DNA from: Candidatus Poribacteria bacterium
GTDB taxonomy: Bacteria > Poribacteria > WGA-4E > GCA-2687025
Reading direction: 5' to 3'
DNA: 64,000 nucleotides
Assembly: GCA_028818695.1 (NCBI GenBank)
Contig: JAPPNK010000015.1
Coordinates: 62,001 to 126,000 of the forward strand
A program made the position numbers and the translations under genes. Shown piece after piece: positions 28,865-37,873 of this stretch (its first letter is position 1; the number at the start of each line of letters is the position of its first letter). The notes beneath the pieces are model-generated. The model searched no databases. It worked only from the letters and a program-made list of their open reading frames with translations, and was not told the DNA's origin.

Positions 28865-29585
28865 CGTTCCGGGAGACGCGGCGGCGCAGCCCTGAGACGA
28901 TTTCGCCGTATGCGCGGCGCGCTTCGACAAGCGACGCCTCAGACGGGTCGTCCCGCAGCGGTTCGATCAAGATCGCTTCCGCTTTCATAAAGTCGTCTCC
29001 GATGTCGGCGACCTCTGCGGCGATCTCCTTCGGGACGGAGGCGACGCCGTTGCAGTCCGCATGGAGCATATCGTCAGGATAAACCGTTAATCCGCCGACG
29101 CGGACGGGAACTCCAATCTGCGGGATGTGGTTGTATCCGTGCGAGCAGACGGTTCCGCCTGTGAAGACGGGAAACCCGATGGCGCGCACCTGGTCAAGGT
29201 CTCTGCCGGCGCCGCTTGTGATGAGGCCGACAGCTCCGAACGCTTTGTAGGTTGAACACATCACCTCGCCGAAGGTGGCGCCGGCGGCGGGGTCGTCCAG
29301 GTCTTGAAACACAACGACAGCGGGTCCTGAGAGATCTTTGAACCCCTCCGTCTGCTGGCTTAAGCCGCTGTAGGCGCCGCCGGCGCGCGGCGGTTTGGCG
29401 GAGCGGAATGTCGCCGTCGACGCGAAGCCGACGATTGGCGCCATCTCTGGAAAGCAGGCGCGGATGCGGGCGTCCATATATCCTTCGTTGCGCGGACGCA
29501 TTTCAAACAGCTCAATTAGGTTGCAGACGGTCGGCGTGTCGAACTCGCGCAGCTTTGACAGGACGCCAGCGGCAATGGACGCCAT
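28857..29585 (-). CDS. RraA-like / HMG aldolase-family protein
   Basis: 242 aa with the RraA/dimethylmenaquinone methyltransferase-like fold. The signature AGRDLDQVRAIGFPVFTGG holds the conserved Arg-Asp-x-Asp, and VPVRVGGLTVYPDDMLHADC with NGVASVPKEI follows, as in 4-hydroxy-4-methyl-2-oxoglutarate/oxaloacetate aldolases. True RraA is about 160 aa, so this longer form more likely acts as an aldolase or lyase. CTGGAGA precedes the ATG. Its end overlaps the end of the convergent M23 gene by eight bases. Confidence 0.85.
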   Translation of the reverse strand: MASIAAGVLSKLREFDTPTVCNLIELFEMRPRNEGYMDARIRACFPEMAPIVGFASTATFRSAKPPRAGGAYSGLSQQTEGFKDLSGPAVVVFQDLDDPAAGATFGEVMCSTYKAFGAVGLITSGAGRDLDQVRAIGFPVFTGGTVCSHGYNHIPQIGVPVRVGGLTVYPDDMLHADCNGVASVPKEIAAEVADIGDDFMKAEAILIEPLRDDPSEASLVEARRAYGEIVSGLRRRVSRNAT

Positions 29586-29658
29586 GGAATTCTCCAGAAC
29601 AGGTTGATCGCAGGCTTAATATGCGCTTTTTGCGGAGATAAATCAAGCGCTTGTTCCT

Positions 29659-29823
29659 AGCCTCATGCGTAAAGTTGGGACATTTGAGCGATTGATCGCT
29701 CTATTTATGGGGAAAAGGCTCCGCCCACCAAAGCGTCATTCCCGCGAAAGCGGGAATCTATAGGCGCCGCAGACGCCGCTTGCGTTCGCATGTCGATATG
29801 TCCCAACTAAAGACGTAAGGTCA
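29659..29823. repeat. MITE-like element, copy A
   Basis: About 165 bp. Ends: CCTCATGCGTAAAGTTGGGA on the left and TCCCAACTAAAGACGTAAGG on the right, which are imperfect inverted repeats. The middle holds the hairpin CATTCCCGCGAAAGCGGGAA. The reverse complement of 36703-36867 aligns along the whole length, including the shared inner words CTCTATTTATGG and GGCGCCGCAGA. Confidence 0.8.
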
Positions 29824-29992
29824 GCTTGTTCATGAGCCGGTACGCTCAAACGGAGTTATGGGCGGCGATGGCGTTTGATCGGAAGGTATGTTTTAAGATT
29901 CCCGCTTGTGCGGGAATGACGGCGCGGCGGCTTTCCGCTGATCATCGCGGTTCTTTCGTCATAGCGTCCTTACTTTAGGCATGAGGTCAGTG
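29824..29992. repeat. Diverged MITE-like copy D
   Basis: Directly after copy A. It keeps the hairpin GATTCCCGCTTGTGCGGGAA (about 29898) and a right end CTTTAGGCATGAGGTCAG matching the copy at 36703-36867, but the left end is not recognisable. The 416-bp gap between the RraA-like gene and the ROK gene is otherwise filled by copies A and D. Confidence 0.6.
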
Positions 29993-30000
29993 TGGAGAGC

Positions 30001-30029
30001 TTGATGGACGGGCAGATCCGCAGTAAAAT
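30001..30029 (+). promoter_or_regulatory. Promoter for the ROK kinase/DUF624-like pair
   Basis: TTGATG (30001-30006), a 17-base spacer and TAAAAT (30024-30029). The transcript would start near 30036, which disfavours translation from the ATG at 30039 and supports the ATG at 30063. Confidence 0.6.
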
Positions 30030-30062
30030 GAGCCGTCTATGAGGACTGGAAGAGGCGGCGCG

Positions 30063-30944
30063 ATGGCTCTCTGGGGCGGAATCGAAGCGGGCGGAACCAA
30101 GTTTGTATGCGCCGTTGGAACGGGCCCGGACGACATCCGCCATGAAATCCGTTATCCGACAGGCTCGCCTGACGAGACGCTGGCAACGGCGGTTGAATTT
30201 TTTAAACTGCGCGGACCGGCGGACGCTGTCGGCATCGCCTCCTTTGGACCGATCGATCCAAACCCCGCCTCATCCGCCTACGGGCATATCACGACGACGC
30301 CGAAAGAGGGATGGGCGAACGTCGACTTTGTCGGCGCCGTTCAGTCCGCTCTTGATGTCCCCGTCGGCTTCGACACGGATGTGAACGCGGCGGCGCTAGG
30401 CGAATGGAAATGGGGAGCCGCGCAGGGGCTTGACACGTTTCTATATCTAACCGTCGGGACAGGGATCGGCGGCGGAGGGCTGGCGAACGGCAAGCCGATG
30501 CGCGGGCTGCTTCACCCTGAAATGGGGCATATCGCTTTGCCGCGCGATCCGTCCGTCGATCCGTTCGAAGGCGTCTGTCCCTACCATGGCGACTGTTTAG
30601 AGGGGCTTGCAAGCGGTCCTGCTATTCAAGCGCGGTGGGGAACGCCCGTTGAAGAGCTGCTTGACGAGCATCCCGCTTGGGAGCTGGAAGCGCATTATCT
30701 TGGGGCGGCTCTTGCGTCGTTCATCTGCGTTCTGTCGCCGCAGCGCATCGTTTTGGGCGGGGGCGTCATGAAGCATGCGCCGCTCATTCGCGCGGTTCGA
30801 AAGGAGACGCGCGCCCGCCTGAACGGGTATATCCAAAGCCCGGCGATTTTAGAGGAGATGGAGCGGTATATCGCCGCGCCTGCGCTGGGGGATCGGTCTG
30901 GAGTTCTCGGCGCCATCGCGCTTGCGCAGGGAGCCGCTTCTTGA
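30063..30944 (+). CDS. ROK family fructokinase-like sugar kinase
   Basis: 293 aa from the ATG at 30063. It opens with [17 protein letters not shown] (phosphate-binding motif) and carries [18 protein letters not shown] with the catalytic Asp, [12 protein letters not shown] and a zinc-site GHIALPRD...[14 protein letters not shown]. The CPYHGDC zinc motif and the C-terminal [11 protein letters not shown] are typical of bacterial ROK fructokinases (YdhR/GmuE type). This differs from the ROK protein at 20826-21773, whose motif is CGCGKRGC. It overlaps the downstream membrane-protein gene (TTGA), so the two are probably translated together. Confidence 0.88.
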   Translation: MALWGGIEAGGTKFVCAVGTGPDDIRHEIRYPTGSPDETLATAVEFFKLRGPADAVGIASFGPIDPNPASSAYGHITTTPKEGWANVDFVGAVQSALDVPVGFDTDVNAAALGEWKWGAAQGLDTFLYLTVGTGIGGGGLANGKPMRGLLHPEMGHIALPRDPSVDPFEGVCPYHGDCLEGLASGPAIQARWGTPVEELLDEHPAWELEAHYLGAALASFICVLSPQRIVLGGGVMKHAPLIRAVRKETRARLNGYIQSPAILEEMERYIAAPALGDRSGVLGAIALAQGAAS

Positions 30945-31762
30945 CGCTTCGCCGCGCGCTTTCCCGTTCGCTGTGGAGCCTGTACGACTCGCTCGGCATG
31001 CTTATAATCGCCAATCTGCTCTGGTTTTTGTTGACGCTTCCGTTCTTGCTGTTGGTCGTTCTCGTCAGTATGCCGCTGTTTGGGGCGGTTCCGTTGGCGG
31101 CGTATTTGGCGGGGGCTGCGGCGATTTTCCATAACCCCGCCGGTCTGGCGCTGGCGGAGACGGCGCAGCGGCTCGCGGAAACGGACGGCGCCTCGCTGGG
31201 CGATTTTTGGCGGGGGCTGCGCGTTCACTTTTTTCGCGGTATGCTGCTCATGACGGCCGCGGCGCTGATCTCGGTCGCGTTGTGCGCCAGCTTTCTTTTT
31301 TACGCGGGGCGCGTCTGGAGCGGTCTTGGGCTGGTTGGGAATATGCTTGCCGCTGGGTTGACGGTATGGGCGTTCGCGTTTTTTGCGGCGTCTGCGTGTT
31401 ACTGGTCTCCCGTCGCTGTGCGGGTTGAGGGCGATTCGCCGCGCGTTTTGTTTACATTGAAGCGCGCCGCGCTGCTCACCTTGGAAAGTCCGCTCTTCAC
31501 CTTCGGAGCCGCTTGTGTTACTCTAATCATGGCGGTTTTCTGGTTGGCGACGGTCGTCGGCGTCCCGCTGATGGGCATGAGCTGCATACGGCTTTTTCAT
31601 GCGCATGCGCGGTTGACGCTGCATGAACGGCGGGAGGCGGCGGAGGCGCTGTCCGCCCGCGGGGAAACTGTTACGCGGCGCGCTGTCATGGAGGAGCTGC
31701 GGCGAAAATGGGCAGAGGAACCGAAACGGCGGCTGCGCGATTTAGCAAAACCATGGGATTGA
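30941..31762 (+). CDS. DUF624-like polytopic membrane protein
   Basis: 273 aa with about five hydrophobic segments (for example [60 protein letters not shown] and a last one near residue 195). The layout and the opening [20 protein letters not shown] resemble DUF624/YesL proteins, which often sit in carbohydrate-use loci; that fits the overlapping sugar kinase gene. I chose the TTG at 30941 because it sits on the kinase stop codon (TTGA) with AGGGAG eight bases upstream; no ATG lies near. Exact role unknown. Confidence 0.75.
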   Translation: MTLRRALSRSLWSLYDSLGMLIIANLLWFLLTLPFLLLVVLVSMPLFGAVPLAAYLAGAAAIFHNPAGLALAETAQRLAETDGASLGDFWRGLRVHFFRGMLLMTAAALISVALCASFLFYAGRVWSGLGLVGNMLAAGLTVWAFAFFAASACYWSPVAVRVEGDSPRVLFTLKRAALLTLESPLFTFGAACVTLIMAVFWLATVVGVPLMGMSCIRLFHAHARLTLHERREAAEALSARGETVTRRAVMEELRRKWAEEPKRRLRDLAKPWD

Positions 31763-31811
31763 AAAGCCTGAGCAGAACAGGCAGTGTCTTTCAACCGAAA
31801 CGGAGCGACGA

Positions 31812-32315
31812 ATGATACATGTCAACGAGATCAACCATGTCACGCTCATTGTGGACGACCTGGAGAAGGCGCGCGATTTTTACACGAATGTTCTCAACCT
31901 AGAAGAGCTGCCAGCGCTCGCGTTCGACTATCCGGTCATGTTTTACAAGATCAACGAGCGGCAGCAGCTGCATCTGAGCGAATGGGAGGACACGCCCAGT
32001 TTTCGCGGGCATCTGTGCGTCCGGGTGGACGACTTCACCGCCTGCTTCCATAAATTCAAGGAGATGGGGATCATCGACACGTCGCCTTGGGGCAAGGTTC
32101 GCGAGCTGAAAGACAATGTGATGCAGATGTTTATCCGCGACCCGTCGGGCAACCTGATTGAAATTTCCGATCCGCGCGGCGAGCGTGTCGGCGACGATGT
32201 GCGGAAAGACGCGCTGTTCGATTCGGGCGATATTTATGTCTCTGGGCGAGCCGACGCCCGCGGCGTTCGCGGCGAAAACGCGACGCTTTACCACGGCGGA
32301 AAGCCGACCAGCTGA
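31812..32315 (+). CDS. VOC-family (glyoxalase/dioxygenase-like) protein
   Basis: 167 aa. Classic VOC features: NHVTLIVDDLEKARDFYTNV with the first metal-binding His, LHLSEW, GHLCVRVDDFTACF in the second half with another His, and RDPSGNLIEISDP with the terminal Glu. Metal ligands H/E appear conserved, so it is probably a metalloenzyme such as a glyoxalase or dioxygenase, but the substrate is not deducible. A tail of about 40 residues after the domain is polar. Its stop overlaps the next ATG (TGATG), starting a tightly coupled four-gene run. Confidence 0.87.
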   Translation: MIHVNEINHVTLIVDDLEKARDFYTNVLNLEELPALAFDYPVMFYKINERQQLHLSEWEDTPSFRGHLCVRVDDFTACFHKFKEMGIIDTSPWGKVRELKDNVMQMFIRDPSGNLIEISDPRGERVGDDVRKDALFDSGDIYVSGRADARGVRGENATLYHGGKPTS

Positions 32316-33253
32316 TGCGGATTCTGCTGTTGGAGTCGCTGCATTTGGAGGCGGAGGCGCTGCTGGAGGCGGAGGCGGAGGTTCGGCGCGCGGCGTTGCC
32401 GTCCTCGCCTGACAACGCCGCGCTGGCGAAGGACGCCGACGCGGTCATCACGCGCGGACGGGGGACAATCGACGCGGAGATGCTTTCGGCGAATTCCGAC
32501 CTGAAATGCGTCGCCCGCGCCGGCTCCGGGCTTGACAATGTGGATGTGAAGGCGGCTGTTGAGCGGGGCGTCAACGTCATCTACGCGCCCGACGCGGTGA
32601 CGGAAACGACTGCGGAGCATGCGGCGGCTCTTATGCTGGCGGCGGGAAGGCGCATACCGTCTTGGACGGCGCGCGTCAAAAACGGCGAATGGGATTCTCG
32701 CCAGACGGAGCCTCCCGCATTCGACCTCGCGGGGCGGACGCTTGGCATTGTCGGTTTAGGGCGCATCGGAGCGCGCGTCGCCGAGATCGCTTCCGCGCTC
32801 AACATGCATGTTCTCTACTCGACCCGCTCTTCCATTGACGCGCGGTTTGAGCGGGTTTCGTTTGAGGAGCTGCTTCGGCGTTCCGATGTCGTTTCGATTC
32901 ATGTGGATCTGAACGACTCGACGCGCGGGATGATGGACGCGGCGGCGTTTGACGCGATGAAAGAGGGCGCCGTTCTAGTGAACTGCGCGCGCGGCGCCGT
33001 TGTGGACGAGTCGGCGCTGATACAGGCGTTGAAATCGGGGAAGTTGCGCGCCTTTGCGGCGGATGTGATGGCGGATGAGCCGCCTCCCCCCGATCATCCG
33101 CTCTTTGCGTTTGAGCAGGCGGTGCTGACCCCCCATTCGGCGGCGTTGGCAGAGGGGGCTTACAGGCGCCTCTGCGTCGAGACGGCGGAGAATGTCCTGC
33201 GCGTGTTGAACGGCGAGCCGCCCAATCCGCGCAATGTGTGGAGGGGTTCCTGA
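32315..33253 (+). CDS. D-isomer-specific 2-hydroxyacid dehydrogenase
   Basis: 312 aa NAD-dependent dehydrogenase of the SerA/GhrA fold. Nucleotide-binding motif GIVGLGRIGARVAEIA, catalytic Arg in NCARGAVVDE, catalytic Glu in ADVMADEPPP and catalytic His in LTPHSAALAEGAYRR are all present. ARAGSGLDNVDVKAA is the substrate-side signature seen in phosphoglycerate dehydrogenase. There is no C-terminal ACT domain, so it is more likely a general 2-hydroxyacid or phosphoglycerate-type enzyme than a regulated SerA. Its stop overlaps the next ATG. Confidence 0.93.
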   Translation: MRILLLESLHLEAEALLEAEAEVRRAALPSSPDNAALAKDADAVITRGRGTIDAEMLSANSDLKCVARAGSGLDNVDVKAAVERGVNVIYAPDAVTETTAEHAAALMLAAGRRIPSWTARVKNGEWDSRQTEPPAFDLAGRTLGIVGLGRIGARVAEIASALNMHVLYSTRSSIDARFERVSFEELLRRSDVVSIHVDLNDSTRGMMDAAAFDAMKEGAVLVNCARGAVVDESALIQALKSGKLRAFAADVMADEPPPPDHPLFAFEQAVLTPHSAALAEGAYRRLCVETAENVLRVLNGEPPNPRNVWRGS

Positions 33254-34788
33254 TGCGGCGTTTTACGGCAGTCGCCTTTGCAGCGTTTTTTTTGATGTTC
33301 GGGCGCGGTTGTTACCGTCCAGCTGTGGAGCCGACGCCGCCCATCCAGTCGACGCCCGGCGAGACGCGCCCTCCCCGCGGCGCCTACATCGCGCATAGCA
33401 GCGCGCAGAACGTCTTCACACTCGGAAACGGCTGGGCGGAACGCCAGCTGTGGCTCCATGACGAGAAGAAAGGAGTCGTCACCGGGTCCTTCCGCCTGAA
33501 AAAGGGAGGATATGAGGCGGTCGCGTCGTTGTCGGATGAATGGCTGTTGGACATCGGCGGCGCAAAGCGGCAAGGGTACGGCGGCGGCATGATGTATGTT
33601 TCCCATGAAAAGCGGGCGGGGCGAGACGGATCGCAGCAGCTGCGCCTCGTCTTTGAGAACGACGCGCCTGGAATGCGCGTTGAGCTTTACTATGAAGCGC
33701 ATCCGGACGCGCCGCTTTTCGGCAAACGCATTGTGTTGACGAACACGGGCGAGGCGCCGTTTGAACTGCGCCGGGCGGAGACGGAGCGGTTGAATCTTCA
33801 TCCTGTTTTGTCGGCGCGGCGGTGGGTGAGCGCTCGTTCGCTTGTTCAGACGAATCTTCCGATCATAGGCGGAGAGGAGAGCGGGCTGGTCTGGCTTCGG
33901 GCGGAGAAGGCATGGGTCGGCGTTGTGAACGGGGCGCCGGGGCCGTTGAAGCGGTTGTCTGTAGGCAGGAACGGCGCGCTGTCGGTCGGCTTAAACGGCT
34001 CCGTTTGGCTTCATCCGGGAGAGACGGCGCATCTTCCGCCGACGTACCTTTGGTTGAGTTCGGAGGCGGCGCCGGAAAGCGCGAACGCGGAATGGACGGC
34101 GCTGTTTGACGCGTCGCGGCGGGCGAATCATCTCGCGGCGGACGCAGGGAACGTGGTTGTGTTGGAAAGCCGAAATCCGAGCGAACAGGAGCTGTTGAAT
34201 CTGCCGGCGGGGTCGCTTGTGTTTGTCCCGTACGCTTGGCAACAGGGACGGGATGAAGGGCGCGAGGCGTGGATTGAATTGACAGCGACAGCGGAACGGG
34301 CGCGGGCGGCGGGCTTGCGCTTCGGGCTGTGGACGCCGGCGGCATGGCTTCCAGACGGCGGCTCCCTGCTTGAACAGAACCCTGAATGGAGCGCAGGACA
34401 GCCGATGGAATGGCGCGGGCAGAGCGGCGTTCTCGCGCAGATCGACTCGGAATACGGGCAATACTTGGAGCAGACGCTGCTGGGGCTGACGCAAGACCTG
34501 GCGCTGGACGGCCTCATACTGGACGGGCAGATCGCGCCGAAGCCCGACGCGGAGAAGCCGCCCGACATCATCGACCCGCGCTGGGGCGCATGGAATCGGC
34601 TCATCGACCTGATCGCGCGTTTGAAGCGGAGCCGCCCGCAGCTGGCGGCAGGCGTCGGGCAGGAGACGTACGGAATGAAGGAAGGTTTTGACGCGGCGCT
34701 GTATCCATGGGCGTTTGTATGGTCGCAAAACGGGGCGGACGATGGAGCGTTCTGGCGCTCCGCCCGTTCTTTAGAGGACGGATTATGA
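33253..34788 (+). CDS. Lipoprotein with a glycosidase-like (alpha-galactosidase-type) domain
   Basis: 511 aa. The ATG at 33253 overlaps the dehydrogenase stop and has GAGGGG upstream. The signal peptide (MRRFTAVAFAAFFLMFGRGC) ends at a lipobox-like GRGC. The first half is beta-rich. The second half reads like a TIM barrel of the GH36/GH27 clan: LVFVPYAWQQG, ARAAGLRFGLWTPAAWLPDG (the loop typical of alpha-galactosidases), LALDGLILDGQIAPKP (acidic residues where a nucleophile would lie), then a GWGTW-like stretch WGAWNRLIDLIARL. I infer a cell-surface glycosidase; the sugar is unknown and the family call is tentative. Confidence 0.6.
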   Translation: MRRFTAVAFAAFFLMFGRGCYRPAVEPTPPIQSTPGETRPPRGAYIAHSSAQNVFTLGNGWAERQLWLHDEKKGVVTGSFRLKKGGYEAVASLSDEWLLDIGGAKRQGYGGGMMYVSHEKRAGRDGSQQLRLVFENDAPGMRVELYYEAHPDAPLFGKRIVLTNTGEAPFELRRAETERLNLHPVLSARRWVSARSLVQTNLPIIGGEESGLVWLRAEKAWVGVVNGAPGPLKRLSVGRNGALSVGLNGSVWLHPGETAHLPPTYLWLSSEAAPESANAEWTALFDASRRANHLAADAGNVVVLESRNPSEQELLNLPAGSLVFVPYAWQQGRDEGREAWIELTATAERARAAGLRFGLWTPAAWLPDGGSLLEQNPEWSAGQPMEWRGQSGVLAQIDSEYGQYLEQTLLGLTQDLALDGLILDGQIAPKPDAEKPPDIIDPRWGAWNRLIDLIARLKRSRPQLAAGVGQETYGMKEGFDAALYPWAFVWSQNGADDGAFWRSARSLEDGL

Positions 34789-35858
34789 CAACGAGATCGA
34801 TCTTTTACAAAACAGCCCCCAACTCAACCGTCATTCATCGGACGTTGAGGCGCGTTGTTCTCGGTTTGGGCGCGCTGGCTCTGATTGCCGCATTTGGATG
34901 CGGCGAGCTGCCGGACGATCTGGGCGGGAAAGAGCCGCCCACCGTTACGTTTGTCGGACCGCTTCCGCGCTGGATATCTTGGTCAAAGCAGAGCGACGCG
35001 ATCGTTTTTGAGCAGGCCGGCAGGCTTGTTGTCGCGCGGGGGGACGATCTGAAGGACGCGCGCGCCATCACCGGTTACAGCGAGTACAACCATCCGTCCT
35101 GGTCGCCGGACGGGCGCTGGATTGTGCATGACCATCCGATGGACGGTTTTCGCGGCGACGACATCTGGGCGCGTTCCGCGACGCAGGACGCGCTTCCGGT
35201 TCGTTTCACCATGTCTCATTTGAGAGATTATATGCCGAAATGGTCTGCCGACGGGCGCTGGATCGCGTTTCATTCGCGCCGCAACCCGACGGGGCATGTG
35301 TGGATGATTTCTGCCGATGTGGAGGCGGATGAGCGCATTCCGGAACCGGTCGCGCCGGCGTTGGACAGGGAAGACAGCCTCGCGTGGTCTCCGACGGGCG
35401 CGCGCCTCGCCTTTGTCGCGCTTGTCAACCAATCTATCGACATCTGGGTTGTGGACGGTCCGGATGGGGAGGCGTCGCTGCTGGGCGGGACGTCGGTATC
35501 GGACAATCAGCCGCGCTGGACGCCGGACGGAACCGCCGTCGGTTTCATCTCCGGGTCAGGGGCGGGCGCGAACGTGTGGGTACAAGAAGACCGCCCCGGC
35601 GCACAGCCGCGCAAGCTAACGGATGTTGGCGGGATAAAGCGGTTTTATTGGCTCATGGACGGCAAGGCGCTGGCGTATCTGACCGACGACAATGCGCTGT
35701 ACGCGCTGTCGCTGGAGGAGGGGGCGGCGCCCGTTCATTTGCGCGACACGGTCGATTTTGCCGCGAGTCCGGACGGACGCCGGTATGTGTACGTGGAGCG
35801 GGTCGACAATGTGTACCGCCATTTTGCCGATCGTTTTCCGCCGCCGTTTCAGCCTTAA
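34785..35858 (+). CDS. TolB-like beta-propeller lipoprotein
   Basis: 357 aa, starting in the stop codon of the preceding gene (ATGA). The N-terminal hydrophobic segment ends at LIAAFGCGE, a lipobox. Six or more PD40/WD40-like strands follow: PSWSPDGRWIVHDHP, PKWSADGRWIAFHSR, LAWSPTGARLAFVAL, PRWTPDGTAVGFISG, FYWLMDGKALAYLTD and FAASPDGRRYVYVER. This is the propeller part of TolB without its N-terminal domain, and no tol genes are near. As part of the glycosidase-like run, it may bind sugar or a partner protein at the surface. Confidence 0.82.
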   Translation: MTTRSIFYKTAPNSTVIHRTLRRVVLGLGALALIAAFGCGELPDDLGGKEPPTVTFVGPLPRWISWSKQSDAIVFEQAGRLVVARGDDLKDARAITGYSEYNHPSWSPDGRWIVHDHPMDGFRGDDIWARSATQDALPVRFTMSHLRDYMPKWSADGRWIAFHSRRNPTGHVWMISADVEADERIPEPVAPALDREDSLAWSPTGARLAFVALVNQSIDIWVVDGPDGEASLLGGTSVSDNQPRWTPDGTAVGFISGSGAGANVWVQEDRPGAQPRKLTDVGGIKRFYWLMDGKALAYLTDDNALYALSLEEGAAPVHLRDTVDFAASPDGRRYVYVERVDNVYRHFADRFPPPFQP

Positions 35859-36631
35859 TCCGAACGCTTGAGCCTTCCCCATGCGACGGAGGCTTTGCCT
35901 GTCGGGGAGACGGAGGCGCCGCCGGCTGCATGGTTGGGGATGTCGTCCCCTGTCGCCGAGAAGTCGTCAAACTCCGCCGAAATGCCGCGCACATAAAGCG
36001 CCAAGGAGCCAGAACGGTACGGGTCGTCCGATTCCATCGTCACGGGCGGCATGTCGTTCACCTGAAACTGTACCGTTTCGGAGATTTCAGTTGAGGACAC
36101 GGAAGCGCGCAGTTGAATCCACACGCCGCGCTCCGCCTGAAACGGCTGCGAGACGGCAAGCCGTTCCACATCTTCAACGTCGCCGTCTTCCGCTAAGGGT
36201 CGGCTGATTGCCGCTTCTCCGCCCTTCACCTTGATTCCGAGCCAGTAACGCGGGTTGCCGCGCGCCATCTGCGCGTCGTACACGGTGATTCCGAACTGCG
36301 GGGCGTCGTCTTCATGGTCGGAAAATTCATCTATAAACTCCGTCCAGCGCGCTCGGACATTCACCTCGTAATTTGCCCATTCGAGCGGATTCGCTTCTTC
36401 TGGATGCAGAAAAAGCCAAGAATAGTAGCCTGTAAAGGCGATCCATCCTTTTAAGACGCCGTCTTCTTGCGACCATCCCTCAATGCTCGGATCGTAGTTG
36501 TAGATCACCCAGTTGGGCGGATATTCTCCATCGACGCTGAAATTTTCTTCCCAGGTTCCGGCGCAGACGATGGAGGCGGCGAAAAACAGCGCGGCAGACA
36601 TGATCAGCGCCGCAGATCGAATGATCGTCAT
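35855..36631 (-). CDS. Secreted beta-sandwich protein (DUF1080/LamG-like)
   Basis: 258 aa with a signal peptide (MTIIRSAALIMSAALFFAAS ... VCA|GT). The mature part begins WEENFSVDGEYPPNWVIYNY and continues with YEVNVRARW and WIQLRASVSSTEIS, then SGSLALYVRGISAEFDDFSA. These are marks of concanavalin-like jelly-roll domains such as 3-keto-disaccharide hydrolase (DUF1080) or LamG. No catalytic residue can be named. GAAGGGAG lies upstream of the ATG. It overlaps the convergent TolB-like gene by four bases at the stops, which suggests a tight but independent unit. Confidence 0.7.
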   Translation of the reverse strand: MTIIRSAALIMSAALFFAASIVCAGTWEENFSVDGEYPPNWVIYNYDPSIEGWSQEDGVLKGWIAFTGYYSWLFLHPEEANPLEWANYEVNVRARWTEFIDEFSDHEDDAPQFGITVYDAQMARGNPRYWLGIKVKGGEAAISRPLAEDGDVEDVERLAVSQPFQAERGVWIQLRASVSSTEISETVQFQVNDMPPVTMESDDPYRSGSLALYVRGISAEFDDFSATGDDIPNHAAGGASVSPTGKASVAWGRLKRSD

Positions 36632-36702
36632 GTTGATGACGCTCCCTTCTTCAGAACTGTTAAGAGTAACGTTCGAAAGCGGCGGTTGGCAACGGCGTTC
36701 TT

Positions 36703-36867
36703 CTGACCTTAATCTTTAGTCGGGACATATCGGCGGGGAATGCGGACGGTTTCTGCGGCGCCTCTAGATTCCCGCTTGCGCGGGAATGACGGTTTGGTTG
36801 GCGACGCCTCTTTCCATAAATAGAGAGATCATTCGTTCAATTGTCCCAACATTAGGCATGAGGTCAG
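36703..36867. repeat. MITE-like element, copy B
   Basis: About 165 bp in reverse orientation relative to copy A. Left end CTGACCTTAATCTTTAGTCG, right end CCAACATTAGGCATGAGGTC, hairpin GATTCCCGCTTGCGCGGGAA in the middle. It occupies most of the gap between the secreted beta-sandwich gene and the methyltransferase gene. Confidence 0.8.
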
Positions 36868-36908
36868 CGTTCTTGTCATCGGCGGGGCGGCTGTGTAAGG
36901 TAACGGGC

Positions 36909-37538
36909 ATGCAATGTCCTTTGTGCGATGGGGTTGGCGCGTTCATGCTTCGGCGGGGGGAACGCTCCTTATACCGCTGCCCGACTTGCGATCTCGTGTT
37001 TTTGCCGCCCGAATTTCACCCGACCGAAGAAGAGGCGCGCCGCGAATACCTGCTCCACGACAACACGATGGAATGCGAGGGGTATGTGCTTATGTTTGAG
37101 GAGAAGATCGACCTGCTGGAGCGGCATTGCGCAGGAATCCGCGCGGCGCTCGATTACGGGTGCGGACCGGGGCCGGTGCTGGTGGAGCTGCTGCGCCGGC
37201 GCGGATATGAGGCGTCAGGCTACGACCCGCTTTTTTTCCCGGACGCCGACACGAAAGGACCGTACGACTGCGTCATCTCCACCGAGGCGTTTGAGCATTT
37301 TGAGAACCCGCGCCTTGAGCTGGAGCGCATTGGAAAGATGCTGCGTTCAGGGGGTTATCTCGCCGTCATGACGTTGACGCACAGCGCGGAGACCGATTTT
37401 AACGAGTGGTGGTATCTCAACATTCCGTCGCATATCGCGTTTTACTCGGATCGAACCTTTCGGTGGATTGAGCGGGAGTTTGGGTATGAGCGGGTTTATT
37501 ATGACGGGACGCGCTTTTTGATTTTGAAGAAGCGGTAA
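36909..37538 (+). CDS. Class I SAM-dependent methyltransferase with N-terminal zinc ribbon
   Basis: 209 aa. The ATG at 36909 has AAGG nine bases upstream and puts the zinc ribbon at the start: C3, C6 (CPLC) and C24, C27 (CPTC). The methyltransferase core follows with ALDYGCGPGPVLVELLRRRG (motif I), YDCVISTEAFEHFENPRLEL (motif IV-like) and MLRSGGYLAVMTLTH. This zinc ribbon plus methyltransferase arrangement is common in enzymes annotated as polysaccharide or O-antigen related methyltransferases. Substrate unknown. Frames reaching into copy B upstream are not credible. Confidence 0.85.
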   Translation: MQCPLCDGVGAFMLRRGERSLYRCPTCDLVFLPPEFHPTEEEARREYLLHDNTMECEGYVLMFEEKIDLLERHCAGIRAALDYGCGPGPVLVELLRRRGYEASGYDPLFFPDADTKGPYDCVISTEAFEHFENPRLELERIGKMLRSGGYLAVMTLTHSAETDFNEWWYLNIPSHIAFYSDRTFRWIEREFGYERVYYDGTRFLILKKR

Positions 37539-37835
37539 TGTTGTCCGCGCGCCTCCAAAAAAACATAGCATGCGGGCGCTCAGAGTATGCCGCGATCCGA
37601 TTTCGCGATATAATTGTTAGCTATTCATGCGGCTATCGTCTTCAGTTTGGAACCGAAACCCAAAATGCAAGCTGTGCAATAGCTTCAAAAGTCCAAATTG
37701 AGCGGGCGCTGCGCAACAGGAGGCGTCCAGTCGCGCGCGGCGAAACGGCTTTACATTACTGAACGAGGGCTGCGGTATAAACTTAAAAAATACAAGATCG
37801 GTCCCGATGGCAATTCAACCGACGAGACGTCCTAG

Positions 37836-37871
37836 TCGACCATACGGTCGAAATTTCGACTATATCGTCGA
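37836..37871. promoter_or_regulatory. Tandem palindromic operators, module 1
   Basis: Two 16-bp inverted repeats, TCGACCATACGGTCGA (37836-37851) and TCGACTATATCGTCGA (37856-37871), 20 bp apart. They match the three sites at 57590-57647 as TCGAC-N6-GTCGA. The spacing of two helical turns puts them on one DNA face. They end two bases before a leader shared with module 2. Their distance from a possible TTGGGG-17-TAGGTT promoter (37889-37917) would fit activator binding near -60 and -80. The gap 37539-37835 holds nothing I recognise. Confidence 0.75.
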
Positions 37872-37873
37872 GG

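Noticed and set aside
37538-37762. Plus-strand frame after the methyltransferase gene
   Set aside because: No ribosome site and unnatural composition; the region holds nothing recognisable before the operators.
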